A stretch of DNA of 47,138 nucleotides, taken from contig JBBCJT010000063.1 of the NCBI GenBank assembly GCA_037190665.1, positions 1-47,138 of the forward strand, written 5' to 3'. The translations under genes were made by a program, and so were the position numbers. Positions 1-9,161 of this stretch are shown here, piece after piece. Positions within the stretch are counted from its first letter, which is position 1, and the number at the start of each line of letters is the position of its first letter. Below the pieces are notes generated by a model. The model was not told where the DNA came from. It made no database searches and saw nothing but the letters and a program-made list of their open reading frames with translations. Origin of the DNA: JBBCJT01 sp037190665. Its GTDB lineage: Bacteria > Pseudomonadota > Alphaproteobacteria > Acetobacterales > Acetobacteraceae.

Positions 1-162
1 TGTCTGGCTCATGGGGCCCGATCTTGGCGCTTCGGGGGCCGAGCGCAATCTCGGCCGGTTGCGGCATGGCAGAACCTTGCGGCAGGAATATCTATCCGAG
101 CGCGGGAACGACACGATGGACGCACCGGCCGCCGCTTCCGAAACGCCGCCCGGGGTCCGCGT

Positions 163-1410
163 GTGAGCAGCCCGATGGCGGCCGGCGGGGCCGCATCGTC
201 CGGCAAGGCATACAATGTCGCGCTGATCACCATCGCCCAGGTGCTGGCGCTGTCGCTGTGGTTCTCCGGCACCGCGGCCGGTCCCGGCATGGTGCGCGAG
301 ATGCCGGATATCGGCGCCGGCTATGTCGCGTTGCTGACCAGCGCGGTGCAGGTCGGCTTCGTCCTCGGCACGCTGGTGAGCGCGCTGTTCGCACTGCCGG
401 ACCGCTTCGATCCGCGCCGCCTGTTCGCGGCCTCCGCCGTGTTCGGCGCGGTCGTGAACGGGCTGATCCTGCTGATGCCGCCGGGATCGTCTCTGTCCAT
501 CGCCGCGCGGCTCGCGACCGGCGTCGCGCTGGCCGGTGTCTATCCGGTCGGGCTGAAGCTCGCCGCGGGCTGGGCGGATCGCGCCGATACCGGGCTGATG
601 GTGGGGCTTCTCGTCGGCGGCCTCACGCTCGGGTCGGCATCGCCGCATCTGGCCAATGCGCTCGGCGGCGTCGACTGGCGGCCGGCCATCGGCGCGGCAT
701 CGGCGGCCGCACTTCTCGCCGCGGTGCTGATCCGGTTCACGCGTCTGGGGCCCGCACATCGGCCGGCGCCGCCGTTCCGCTTCGCGGCGGCGACGCTGCT
801 GTGGCGACAGCGCGGCACGCGCCTCGCGACGCTCGGCTATCTCGGCCATATGTGGGAGCTGTACGCCATGTGGACCTGGGTCGGCATGTATCTCGCCGCC
901 AGCTTCGGGGCATGGCGCGGCGACGGGCATGCCGATGCCGCGCAGGCCGCGCTCGCCACCTTCGCGGTGATCGCCGCCGGGGCCGTCGGCAGCGTCGCCG
1001 CGGGGCTTGCCGCCGACCGCGTGGGGCGCGTGCGCGTGACCGTGTGGTCCATGGTGATCTCCGGCCTGTGCTGCCTGCTGGCGGGCGCTGCCTTCGGCGT
1101 GCATCCGGCGCTGACGGTCACGCTGTGCCTGATCTGGGGCGTGGCGGTCGTGGCCGATTCCGCGCAGTTCTCCGCGAGCGTCGCGGAGCTGTCGGACCCC
1201 GGACTGACCGGCACGATGCTGACGGTGCAGACGTGCCTGGGCTTCGCGCTGACGCTGGTGACGATCCACCTGATGCCCGCGCTCGTCGCGCATGCCGGCT
1301 GGGGGCTGGCGTTCGCGACGCTTGCGATCGGGCCGGCGCTCGGCTGCGTCGCCATGCTGCGCCTCGGCCGGTCGCCGCTTGCGGCGAAGCTCGCGGGCGG
1401 GCGGGGATAG
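163..1410 (+). CDS. MFS transporter
   Basis: A 415-residue, very hydrophobic protein with the roughly 12-helix pattern of the major facilitator superfamily, expected in the inner membrane. The loop GLAADRVGRVRV near residue 290 looks like the conserved charged MFS loop between helices of a half. The start shown is a GTG; an in-frame ATG lies four codons later at 175 and is equally possible. The substrate cannot be told from sequence. It converges with the ABC operon (9 bp to the livF stop), so it is not in that operon. Family call firm, substrate unknown. Confidence 0.85.
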   Translation: MSSPMAAGGAASSGKAYNVALITIAQVLALSLWFSGTAAGPGMVREMPDIGAGYVALLTSAVQVGFVLGTLVSALFALPDRFDPRRLFAASAVFGAVVNGLILLMPPGSSLSIAARLATGVALAGVYPVGLKLAAGWADRADTGLMVGLLVGGLTLGSASPHLANALGGVDWRPAIGAASAAALLAAVLIRFTRLGPAHRPAPPFRFAAATLLWRQRGTRLATLGYLGHMWELYAMWTWVGMYLAASFGAWRGDGHADAAQAALATFAVIAAGAVGSVAAGLAADRVGRVRVTVWSMVISGLCCLLAGAAFGVHPALTVTLCLIWGVAVVADSAQFSASVAELSDPGLTGTMLTVQTCLGFALTLVTIHLMPALVAHAGWGLAFATLAIGPALGCVAMLRLGRSPLAAKLAGGRG

Positions 1411-1418
1411 GCGGGCGG

Positions 1419-2081
1419 CTATCCGTCCGCTTCGCTCACCTCGCCACGCTCGATCACGTAGGTCCGTTCCACCAGCGAGGCGAGCAGCGCCGGATTGCTT
1501 TCGGTGATCAGGATCGCAAGTTCCGGCTCCGCCTCCCGCAGCCGCCGCAGCGTGTCCGCGTAACGCATCGCCAGCGCGGGGGCGAGGCCCTGGAACGGCT
1601 CGTCCAGCAGCACCAGCCGCGTGCCGACCATCAGCGCGCGGCCCAGCGCCACCATCTTGCCCTGTCCGCCCGACAGGCCCGCCGCCTTGCGCGGGGCGAG
1701 GTCGCGCAGTTCCGGCAGCACCGCATAGACCTTGTCCAGCCGGCGCGCGCGTTCGGTGGGGTCGAGGCCGAGCACCTCGGCGGGCAGGTGCAGGTTCTCC
1801 TCCACCGTGAAGCGGCCGAACAGCCGCCGCTCCTCCGGTGCGTAGCCGATGCCCGCGCGCGTGCGCAGATGCGGCTTCTGCGCGGTGAGGTTCGCGCCAT
1901 CCAGCCGCACCTCGCCGCCGGCCAGTGTCACCAGCCCCATGATGGCGCGCAGCGTCGTGGTCTTGCCCGCGCCGTTGCGGCCGATGAGCGCGACGCGCGC
2001 GCCCTGCGGCACGGCGAGCGACACGCCGCGCAGCACGGGTGCGCCGGCGATGGCGACGGTGGCGCCGGTGACCTCAAGCAT
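1419..2081 (-). CDS. livF: Branched-chain amino-acid type ABC transporter ATPase LivF
   Basis: A 220-residue ATPase of the HAAT (LivF) family, one of two cytoplasmic ATPases of the uptake system encoded here. Visible motifs are Walker A GRNGAGKTT (about residues 34-42), signature LSGGQGKMVALGRAL, Walker B LVLLDEPFQGLAP, and the terminal switch region ending in ITESN where most ABC ATPases have a His (LivF proteins often have EQN/ESN here). It is the last gene of the leftward operon and its start overlaps the 3' end of livG by 8 bases, consistent with translational coupling. Length is slightly short for LivF (about 235). Confidence 0.92.
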   Translation of the reverse strand: MLEVTGATVAIAGAPVLRGVSLAVPQGARVALIGRNGAGKTTTLRAIMGLVTLAGGEVRLDGANLTAQKPHLRTRAGIGYAPEERRLFGRFTVEENLHLPAEVLGLDPTERARRLDKVYAVLPELRDLAPRKAAGLSGGQGKMVALGRALMVGTRLVLLDEPFQGLAPALAMRYADTLRRLREAEPELAILITESNPALLASLVERTYVIERGEVSEADG

Positions 2082-2826
2082 GGCCCGTCTCCATGCCGAT
2101 CACGTCGCGGATCACCGCCGGGTCGTTCAGCACCGTCTCCGGTGGGCCGAGGGCCGCGATCCGCCCCTGGCTCCAGACCGCCACGCGGTCGGCGAAGCGG
2201 GAGACGACCTCCATGTCGTGCTCGACGAACACCGCGCTCACGCGCTCGGCGCGCAGCGCGGCGACAAGCGTCTCCACGATCGCCATCTTCTCCGCGCTCG
2301 CCACGCCGGATGTCGGCTCGTCCATCAGCAGCAGCGCCGGACGCAGCGCCACCGCCATGGCGATGTCGGCGAGCTTGCGTGTGCCCTCGTTCAGCGCGTC
2401 GGCGCGCAGACCGGCCGCGCCACCCAGGCCGAAGCGATCCAGCAGGGCGGCGGCCTCGTCGGTGATCGCACTGCGCAGCAGTGGCTTGAGGGAGAAGAAG
2501 CCGGACCGCGCGGCCACCGACAGCGCGACGTTCTCCAGCACCGTGTGCTCGGTGAAAAGCTGCGGGAGCTGGAAGGACCGCGCGACGCCCATGTGCACGA
2601 TGGCGCGCGGCGGCCGTCCGACCAGCTCCGTGCCGCGGAAGGTGATCGACCCGCCCTGCGGCCGCAGGTAGCCGGTGCACATGTTCAGGAACGTGGTCTT
2701 GCCGGCCCCGTTCGGGCCGATGATGGCGAGGAACTCGTGCTCCTCCACCGACAGGTCGATGCCGTCCGCGGCCTTCACGCCGCCGAAGGCGAGCCGCAGG
2801 CCGCGTGCGTCGAGAAAGCCGCTCAT
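2074..2826 (-). CDS. livG: Branched-chain amino-acid type ABC transporter ATPase LivG
   Basis: A 250-residue ATPase, partner of LivF. The ATG at 2826 (MSGFLDARGLRLAFGG) is preferred over an upstream ATG because it begins just before the domain and overlaps the livM stop by 4 bases. Walker A is GPNGAGKTT and Walker B is LLLMDEPTSGV, followed by the switch His in FVEHDMEVV. Where most LivG proteins have LSYGQQ-like signature residues, this one reads LNEGTRKLADIAMAV, a divergent but recognisable variant that also occurs in other members. Substrate is not fixed by the ATPase. Confidence 0.92.
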   Translation of the reverse strand: MSGFLDARGLRLAFGGVKAADGIDLSVEEHEFLAIIGPNGAGKTTFLNMCTGYLRPQGGSITFRGTELVGRPPRAIVHMGVARSFQLPQLFTEHTVLENVALSVAARSGFFSLKPLLRSAITDEAAALLDRFGLGGAAGLRADALNEGTRKLADIAMAVALRPALLLMDEPTSGVASAEKMAIVETLVAALRAERVSAVFVEHDMEVVSRFADRVAVWSQGRIAALGPPETVLNDPAVIRDVIGMETGHA

Positions 2827-3743
2827 GCGGCGCGGCGGCGGCGCATCAGCGCGCCCACGATGCCGCCGGGGGCGAACAGGATCACCAGCAGCAGCGTCGT
2901 CCCCAGGATCGCCTGCCACGCATCGGCGAAGGTGGCGGCCGCGTAGACGCGCACCAGCTCATAGGCGGCCGCGCCGAGGAACGGGCCGAACACGCTGCCC
3001 TGCCCGCCGAGGATGGCGATGAAGACCAGCTCGCCCGAGGCGGTCCAGTAGGACAGCAGCGGCGTGACATGCCGCGTGGTCATCGCCACAAGCGCGCCGC
3101 CGGTGCCCGCCATCGCGGCGGAGAGCACATAGGCCGCGAACAGCGTCGTCTTGGCGGAGACGCCGGCGAATTCCAGCCGCGTCTCCCGCGTCTTGATGGC
3201 GGACAGGCCCTGGCCGGGCGCGGAGGCGAGATAGAGCCGCGCGAACGCGCCCCAGAACAGGCACAGCACCAGCGCGAGGCCGAACATGGCCCAGCCGTAG
3301 GTCTCCGGCGCCAGCGTCTGGCCGGCGAAGCGCAGCGTCGCCACCCGGATGCCGTCGGTGCCGTGGGTGATGGTGTAGAACTTCTCCAGCACCGAATAGA
3401 ACACCATGCTGATGGCGAGGTTGAGCATGCCGAAGAAGATGTCGCGGTAGCGGGCGACGAACAGCCCGACGATCGCGCCCGCGACGGCGGCCCCGGCCAC
3501 CGCGGCCAGCAGCATCACGAACACTTCCGGCGCGGATGGCGCGGCGAAGGCGACCACGTAGGCGGCGAAGGCCACGTACATCGCGTGGCCGAAGCTCACC
3601 TGCCCGGCGCGCAGCAGCAGCAGGATGCCGAGCACCGCGATGCCCTTCGCCATGGCGATGGTCAGCACGAATTTCAGCCAGGGCAGCAGCAGCGCGAGGA
3701 CGATGACGCCGGCGGAGGCGGCCAGTGCCGCGAGTGCGGTCAT
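2823..3743 (-). CDS. livM: Branched-chain amino-acid type ABC transporter permease LivM
   Basis: A 306-residue inner-membrane permease of the LivM family with about eight to ten hydrophobic segments. It contains the family motif LLLRAGQVSFGHAMYVAFAAYV near residues 40-60 and the cytoplasmic coupling region around SAIKTRETRLEFAGVSAKTT. The start at 3743 is an ATG whose first bases overlap the livH stop (ATGA, 4 bases); the longer open frame upstream is livH antisense-frame sequence and is not coding. It should pair with LivH to form the translocation channel. Confidence 0.92.
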   Translation of the reverse strand: MTALAALAASAGVIVLALLLPWLKFVLTIAMAKGIAVLGILLLLRAGQVSFGHAMYVAFAAYVVAFAAPSAPEVFVMLLAAVAGAAVAGAIVGLFVARYRDIFFGMLNLAISMVFYSVLEKFYTITHGTDGIRVATLRFAGQTLAPETYGWAMFGLALVLCLFWGAFARLYLASAPGQGLSAIKTRETRLEFAGVSAKTTLFAAYVLSAAMAGTGGALVAMTTRHVTPLLSYWTASGELVFIAILGGQGSVFGPFLGAAAYELVRVYAAATFADAWQAILGTTLLLVILFAPGGIVGALMRRRRAA

Positions 3744-4675
3744 ACCCGGCGCGTCTCGGGCACGCCGAACAGTCCCTGCCGCTTCACCAGCAGCACGGCG
3801 ACCATGATCAGGTAGGGCACCACCGCCTCCAGCTCCGGCTCGAAATACACGGCGAAGCTGCGACCAAGGCCCAGCAGCAGCGCGGTGACGGCGGCACCCT
3901 CGATCTGGCCCAGCCCGGCGGTGGCGACCACCGCGAAGGACAGCACGATCATCTGCGCGCCCACGCCCGGCACGAGCGAGGTGGCGGGCGAGGCGAGCGC
4001 GCCGCCAAGGGCCGCCAGCATCGCGCCGCCGACGAAGGTGAGCATGTAGACGCGCGAGGCGTCGATGCCCATCGCGGTCGCGGCCTCGCGATCCTCCGTC
4101 ACCGCCACGATCACCCGTCCCGGCAGCGTGCGGCGCAGGAACCACATCAGCCCCAGCAGCGTGGCGACCGCGATGCCCGGCACGACATAGAGCTGGTAGG
4201 CGGTGAACGGGATCGCATCGGCGCCGAACGGCACGTCCACAGTGCCGAGCAGTTTCACCGCCGTGTCGTTGAAGACCGGGCTCACGCCCCAGATCAGCTT
4301 CTGGACATCCTCCAGCACCATGAACAGCGCGAAGGTGACGAGAAGCTGCAGCACCGGCTCCTGCCCGTAGACGCGGCGCAGCAGCAGCCGTTCGACGGGC
4401 GGGCCGATCACCGCGCCGACCAGCGCGGCCGCGACGAACAGCACCGGCAGCGAGGTCCAGGCGGGCAGGCCTGCGGCCAGCGCGAGCAGCCCCAGCGAGG
4501 CGGCCGCGTAGCCGCCGATGGCGAACAGCGAGCCGTGCGCGACGTTCAGCACGCGCAGCACGCCGAACACCAGCGTCAGCCCCACGGCCACCATGAAGAC
4601 CTGGCCCGCATAGGCGACGCCATCGAGGACGGCGAGGCCGAGCAGCAGCCCGTTATCGGCGAACCAGGTCCCCAC
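3740..4675 (-). CDS. livH: Branched-chain amino-acid type ABC transporter permease LivH
   Basis: A 311-residue inner-membrane permease of the LivH family. It shows the typical GVAYAGQVFMVAVGLTLVFGVLRVLNVAHGSLFAIGGY region at residues 18-55 (a hallmark of LivH), the EAA-like coupling loop AVTEDREAATAMGIDASRVY near residue 200, and a conserved C-terminal hydrophobic block. It lies 6 bp downstream of the binding-protein gene and overlaps livM by 4 bases. Family call is firm. Confidence 0.92.
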   Translation of the reverse strand: MGTWFADNGLLLGLAVLDGVAYAGQVFMVAVGLTLVFGVLRVLNVAHGSLFAIGGYAAASLGLLALAAGLPAWTSLPVLFVAAALVGAVIGPPVERLLLRRVYGQEPVLQLLVTFALFMVLEDVQKLIWGVSPVFNDTAVKLLGTVDVPFGADAIPFTAYQLYVVPGIAVATLLGLMWFLRRTLPGRVIVAVTEDREAATAMGIDASRVYMLTFVGGAMLAALGGALASPATSLVPGVGAQMIVLSFAVVATAGLGQIEGAAVTALLLGLGRSFAVYFEPELEAVVPYLIMVAVLLVKRQGLFGVPETRRV

Positions 4676-4681
4676 GCGCGA

Positions 4682-5974
4682 TCAGCGCAGCGGCACGGCG
4701 GCGGGCACGCGGTCCAGCATCGCCGGTGTCAGCGTGCGCAGCCAGTCCACCGACTTCTGGCCGACCGGGGTGGTCACCAGGCTGCCGGGGAAGACCACCA
4801 TGTCGGTCATCACCGCGAACGGATAGCGGTCGTTGTGCACGGTGGTGCCGATCAGCATGTCCTCCAGCCCCTGGCCATCCTCGCGGATCACCATCCTGCC
4901 GGTGAGCGATGGGTACTCCAGCCCCTGGAAGGCGGCGGCGAGTTCGTCGTCGTTCGGCCATCCGCCGCCCTTGGCCTTGATCGCCTTGTCGTAGGCGGCC
5001 TGCAGCGCGAACACCGCCTGCGCCATGTGGTGGGTGGGGTAGATCGGATAGGCGTTGAAGCGCTGGCGGTATTCCTCGGTGAAGCCGCGCAGCAGCTCCG
5101 GATTGGCCGGGTTCGGGTGCAGGAACCAGTGGTCGCCGCGCCCGCCGACGATCACGCCGGCCGGCAGCGTCCTGCCCACGCGCTCCAGCGAGGATTCGGC
5201 CAGCGGCAGCACGAAGGTGGACCGCTCGAACAGCCGCCGCTCGGCCGCCTGACGGATGAAGGTGTCGAGTTCGCCGCCCCAGGAGGTGGAGAAGATCACG
5301 TCCGGCCGCAGCGCCAGCAGCCGCGTGATCTCGGTGGAGAAATCGGTCGAGCCGAAGCGCGGGAACAGCTCGGCCACCACCCGCGTGCCCGGCTTCAGCG
5401 CATCGAGCGCGGTCTTGAAGATCTCCCACGAGTCGCGGCCCCAGGCGTAGTCCTGGTTCACCACGGCGACGGTGCGGAAATCCGGCTTGGCCTTGAGCAG
5501 GTACAGCAGCGGGGCGAGCACTTCCGGCGTCGCGTTGCCCTGGGTGCGGATCACGTAGCGGTAGCGGCGTTCCTCGAAGATGCGCTGCGTGCCGCAATCC
5601 CACAGCATGGTCGGCTTCTTCAGCTCCTCCGCGAGCGGGGCGAGCGCGAGGCAGGACCCCGAGGAGATCGCGGCGAAGGCCACGTTGATCCCCTCGTTCT
5701 GCACCAGCCGGCGATACTCGCCGACCAGATGCTCCACGCCGGGCGCCTCGTCCACGTAGATGGCGCGCAGCGGCACGCCGTTGATGCCGCCCGCCTTGTT
5801 CACGCGGTCGAACAGCAGCTCGGCGGCATTGCGGCCGGGGACGCCGAACACGCTGGCGGGGCCTGACAGGAAGGTGGCGATGCCAACCTTGATCTCCGCC
5901 GGCTTCTGCTGCGCAAGGGCCGGTACGGCCGCAAGCGCCAAGGCGGCCGCGAACGCGGCGCGACGCATCAGCAT
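4682..5974 (-). CDS. ABC transporter substrate-binding protein, branched-chain amino acid family
   Basis: A 430-residue periplasmic type I binding protein. The start at 5974 is supported by GGGAGA about 8 bases upstream and by a signal peptide (MLMRRAAFAAALALAAVPALA, cleavage near residue 21). The mature N-terminus EIKVGIATFLSGPASVFG matches the first strand of Leu/Ile/Val-type binding proteins, and motifs such as VAVVNQDYAWGRD are usual for them. It is first in the livHMGF operon. The solute may be an amino acid, amide or aromatic acid; HAAT systems are broad and sequence alone does not decide. Confidence 0.88.
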   Translation of the reverse strand: MLMRRAAFAAALALAAVPALAQQKPAEIKVGIATFLSGPASVFGVPGRNAAELLFDRVNKAGGINGVPLRAIYVDEAPGVEHLVGEYRRLVQNEGINVAFAAISSGSCLALAPLAEELKKPTMLWDCGTQRIFEERRYRYVIRTQGNATPEVLAPLLYLLKAKPDFRTVAVVNQDYAWGRDSWEIFKTALDALKPGTRVVAELFPRFGSTDFSTEITRLLALRPDVIFSTSWGGELDTFIRQAAERRLFERSTFVLPLAESSLERVGRTLPAGVIVGGRGDHWFLHPNPANPELLRGFTEEYRQRFNAYPIYPTHHMAQAVFALQAAYDKAIKAKGGGWPNDDELAAAFQGLEYPSLTGRMVIREDGQGLEDMLIGTTVHNDRYPFAVMTDMVVFPGSLVTTPVGQKSVDWLRTLTPAMLDRVPAAVPLR

Positions 5975-6149
5975 GAATGTTTCTCCCGTTTCGCGGCGCG
6001 CTTGGGCGGGCGCCTGCCGCCACGCTACCCATGCCCGACCTCCGCGCCAAGGGCGTATGCGATGAGGGCATACAAGACAGCGGGCAAGGCGGCTTCGGCG
6101 CAAGGCGGGCGCTGCGCTAACCTGCGGCAACGCCAGACAGGGAAACGTC

Positions 6150-6902
6150 ATGCGTCTGAAGGACAAGATCGCGATCGTCACCGGCGGGGCCGGCGGCTTC
6201 GGCGAGGGCATCGCCCGGCTCTACGCGGCGCAGGGTGCGAAGGTGGTGATCGCGGACCTGAACGGCGCGGCCGCCGGGAAGGTCGCGGGCGAGATCGGCG
6301 CCGCGGCCACCGCCATCCAGGCGGATGTCAGCAAGGAGGCCGACGTCAACGCCATCGTCGCGCGCGCGGTGGACCAGTTCGGCGGGCTCGACATCGTGGT
6401 GAACAACGCCGGCACCACCCACAGGAACCAGCCGATCCTCGAGACCGATGAGGCGACCTTCGACCGCGTCTATGCGGTGAACGTGAAGTCCATCTTCTGG
6501 ATGACGCGCGCCTGCGTGCCCGTGCTGCGCCGGCAGGGGCGCGGCGGGTCGATCATCATGATCGGCTCCACCGCCGGCATCCGCCCGCGCCCGGGCCTGA
6601 CCTGGTACAACGGCACCAAGGGCGCGGTGAACACGATGACGCTGGCGATGGCGCAGGAACTCGCCGCCGACAACATCCGCGTCAATTCCGTCTGCCCGGT
6701 GATCGGCGCGACCGGCCTGCTGTCCGACTTCATGGGCATGCCCGACACGCCGGAGAACCGCGCGCGGTTCCTCGCCACCATCCCGCTGCGGCGGATGTCC
6801 ACCCCCGCCGACATCGCCCATGCCTGCCTGTGGCTGGCCGAGGATTCGTCGAACTTCATCACCGGCATCCTGCTGCCGGTGGACGGAGGGCGCACCGCCT
6901 GA
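6150..6902 (+). CDS. SDR family NAD(P)-dependent oxidoreductase
   Basis: A 250-residue classical short-chain dehydrogenase. Visible are the nucleotide-binding TGGAGGFG (residues 11-18), acidic D36 at the end of strand 2 (which favours NAD over NADP), NNAG at 85-88, and the catalytic Ser140, Tyr153 and Lys157 (YNGTK). The C-terminus GILLPVDGGRTA is typical. It is divergent from the ABC operon with 175 bp between starts, so the two may share a regulatory region. The 3-oxoacyl-ACP reductase / glucose dehydrogenase branch is the closest in style; substrate unknown. Confidence 0.88.
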   Translation: MRLKDKIAIVTGGAGGFGEGIARLYAAQGAKVVIADLNGAAAGKVAGEIGAAATAIQADVSKEADVNAIVARAVDQFGGLDIVVNNAGTTHRNQPILETDEATFDRVYAVNVKSIFWMTRACVPVLRRQGRGGSIIMIGSTAGIRPRPGLTWYNGTKGAVNTMTLAMAQELAADNIRVNSVCPVIGATGLLSDFMGMPDTPENRARFLATIPLRRMSTPADIAHACLWLAEDSSNFITGILLPVDGGRTA

Positions 6903-6959
6903 CGGTCCGTTCGCGTACCGGGCGGACAGGCATGCTGTCCGACCCGGCCGCCGGGCGGC

Positions 6960-7154
6960 CTATTCCTGGCGCGGCAGCGCGGCCTGCAACGCCTTCGCCA
7001 GCAGACATGGCACGACCGCGAAGGCGATCGCGGTGGTGGCCAGAGCCGTCTGTATCTGCGGCACGCCCGTCGTATCGCCGAAGACCGCCCGAAGAAGGTA
7101 GATCACCGCGATCGCGCAGCCCGCGACGGGTATCCAGCTCAGTGCCGCCTGCAT
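6960..7154 (-). CDS. Small two-helix membrane protein
   Basis: A predicted 64-residue protein with two hydrophobic stretches (about residues 4-22 and 32-53) separated by a short polar loop containing GDTTGVPQIQ. Two ATGs are adjacent (7157 and 7154); the second is 7 bases from a strong GGAGG, so 7154 is chosen. I do not recognise a named family. It faces the SDR gene 57 bp away and is divergent from pdxY. Probably a real small inner-membrane protein; function unknown. Confidence 0.55.
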   Translation of the reverse strand: MQAALSWIPVAGCAIAVIYLLRAVFGDTTGVPQIQTALATTAIAFAVVPCLLAKALQAALPRQE

Positions 7155-7335
7155 CATTCCGCCTCCCTGTACATGGTCCCGCATCGATCATGCCGACCCC
7201 GCCAGTTGAGCGGGCTCGTGCCGGCATGCATAGTGCGCGCGCGGCTTCGGTCGTGGCCTTCTGCTGCCCGATCGGCGACGCGCGTGGTGGCATTGCGCCT
7301 TTCCATGAAGTGATCCTCCCGATAGCCGGGTCGGT

Positions 7336-8184
7336 ATGAACGTCCTCTCCATCCAGTCCTGGGTCGCCTACGGCCATGTCGGCAACGCCTCCGCCATGTT
7401 TCCCCTGCAGCGGCTGGGGGCGGAGGTGTGGGCGATCAACACCGTGCAGTTCTCCAACCACACCGGCTACGGCACGTGGAAGGGACAGGTCTTCGGGGCG
7501 GACCAGATTCGCGAGGTGCTGGACGGGATCGAGGCGCGCGGCGTGCTGAGCCGCTGCGACGCGGTGCTGTCCGGCTACATGGGCGATGCGGCGATCGGGG
7601 AGACGATCCTCGACGCGGTCGGCCGCGTGCGCGCCGTGCGCCCGGATGCGATCTATTGCTGCGACCCGGTGATCGGCGATGTCGGGCGCGGCGTGTTCGT
7701 CCGTCCCGGCATTCCCGAGTTCATGCGCGATCGCGCGGTGCCGGCCGCCGACATCGTCACGCCGAACCAGTTCGAGCTGGAATGGCTCACCGGCATCGCC
7801 GTCACCGACCTCGACAGCGCCAAGCGCGCGGTCGCGCGGCTGCACGCGATGGGGCCGCGCACGGTGCTGGTGACGAGCCTGCAGGCGGACGACACGCCGG
7901 CCGGCAGCATCGACCTGATGGTGAGCGAGGCCGGCGAGTGCCACCGCGTCCGCACGCCCCGGCTCGGCCTGGACATCAACGGCGCGGGCGACGCCATCGC
8001 GGCGTTGTTCCTGTTCCACCGCCTGTCCACCGGCTCGCCGGCCGCCGCCCTCGGCCACGCGTCGTCGTCGATCTACGGGCTGCTGCGGCGGACGGTGGAG
8101 GCGGGCTCGCGCGAGATCCTCACGGTCGCCGCGCAGTCGGAATTCGTCGCGCCCAGCGAGGTCTTCGTGCCGAGCCCCTGCTGA
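7336..8184 (+). CDS. pdxY: Pyridoxal kinase PdxY
   Basis: A 282-residue PfkB/ribokinase-superfamily kinase that phosphorylates pyridoxal in the cytoplasmic vitamin B6 salvage pathway. The N-terminus (VLSIQSWVAYGHVGNASAMFPLQ) is the pyridoxal-kinase substrate motif, followed by NTVQFSNHTGYG and the DPVIGD / TPNQFELEWL blocks typical of PdxY. The anion-hole motif reads NGAGD, with Ala in place of the more common Thr of GTGD. Length is normal for the family. No convincing ribosome binding site precedes the ATG. The protease gene follows 35 bp downstream in the same direction. Confidence 0.93.
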   Translation: MNVLSIQSWVAYGHVGNASAMFPLQRLGAEVWAINTVQFSNHTGYGTWKGQVFGADQIREVLDGIEARGVLSRCDAVLSGYMGDAAIGETILDAVGRVRAVRPDAIYCCDPVIGDVGRGVFVRPGIPEFMRDRAVPAADIVTPNQFELEWLTGIAVTDLDSAKRAVARLHAMGPRTVLVTSLQADDTPAGSIDLMVSEAGECHRVRTPRLGLDINGAGDAIAALFLFHRLSTGSPAAALGHASSSIYGLLRRTVEAGSREILTVAAQSEFVAPSEVFVPSPC

Positions 8185-8219
8185 TTGCGGAGCGCGGCCG
8201 CGCTTCCCATCTGGCAGCC

Positions 8220-9161
8220 ATGGCACTCGACGCACTCCTCGCGGACACCCGCCTGCTCGACGCCTATTCCGAGGCGGTGATCGCTGTCGTCGCGCGGCTC
8301 AGCCCCGCGGTGGTCAACATCGCCGTCCACGGGGAGCGCGGCGACGGGGCGGGTTCGGGTGTCATCGTCGCGCCCGACGGGCTGGTGCTGACCAACAGCC
8401 ACGTCGCGCGCGGCGCGAAGCGGCTCGTGGTCGCCGCGCAGGATGGCCGCCGCGCCGAGGCGGTGCTGCTGGGCGACGATCCGGACACCGACCTCGCCCT
8501 GCTGCGCGCCGAGGGCGACGGGTTCGTCGCCGCCACGCTCGGCCGGTCCTCCGGCTTGCGCGTCGGCCAGCTCGTGGTCGCGATCGGCAATCCGCTCGGG
8601 TTCTCCAGCAGCGTGACCGCCGGCATCGTCAGCGCCACCGGCCGCACCTTGGGCGGGTGCGAGGGCTGCCCGATCGAGGACCTGATCCAGACCGATGCCG
8701 CGCTCAACCCCGGCAACTCCGGCGGCGCGCTCGCCGACAGCCATGGCGAGGTGATCGGCATCGCCACCGCCATCGTCGCCGGCGCGCAGGGGCTGTGCTT
8801 CGCCGTCGCGTCGGACACCGCGCGGCTGGTGCTGGGCGAGCTGGTGCGCTTCGGCCGCGTCCGCCGCGGCCGCATCGGCATCACCGGACAGGCGGTGCTG
8901 CTGCCGCGCCGGCTCTCCGACCGGCAGGACATCGCCCAGACCGGCGCGATCCTCGCGACCGAGGTGGAGGCCGGCAGCCCCGCCGCCGCCGCGGGACTGC
9001 GCAAGGGAGACGTGCTGCTCCGCGCCGATGGCGAAGGGCTGGACCGCCTGCACAAGCTGATCGCCCGGCTGACCGGGGAGGGTGCGGCGGCGCCGGTCGC
9101 GCTGCGCTACCTGCGCGACGGGGCGGTGGCCGAAGCCGTGGTCATCCCCGTGCCGCGCTGA
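8220..9161 (+). CDS. Trypsin-like serine protease with PDZ domain (HtrA/Deg type)
   Basis: A 313-residue protein made of an S1C protease domain (about 18-200) and one PDZ domain (about 215-305). The catalytic triad is visible as His61 (LTNSHVA), Asp91 (DPDTDLALL) and Ser167 (PGNSGG). Unlike periplasmic DegP/DegS, no signal peptide or anchor helix is seen: the N-terminus MALDALLADTRLLDAYSEAV is amphipathic. Either it acts in the cytoplasm or the true start has been missed; the upstream in-frame sequence is pdxY in another frame, so the start at 8220 is likely. It overlaps the convergent DUF167 gene by 20 bp. Confidence 0.85.
   Translation: MALDALLADTRLLDAYSEAVIAVVARLSPAVVNIAVHGERGDGAGSGVIVAPDGLVLTNSHVARGAKRLVVAAQDGRRAEAVLLGDDPDTDLALLRAEGDGFVAATLGRSSGLRVGQLVVAIGNPLGFSSSVTAGIVSATGRTLGGCEGCPIEDLIQTDAALNPGNSGGALADSHGEVIGIATAIVAGAQGLCFAVASDTARLVLGELVRFGRVRRGRIGITGQAVLLPRRLSDRQDIAQTGAILATEVEAGSPAAAAGLRKGDVLLRADGEGLDRLHKLIARLTGEGAAAPVALRYLRDGAVAEAVVIPVPR

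Noticed and set aside
24..2465. 813-codon open frame over the MFS and liv genes
   Set aside because: Low-complexity Arg/Ala/Gly-rich translation in a different frame from the recognisable MFS and LivF proteins.
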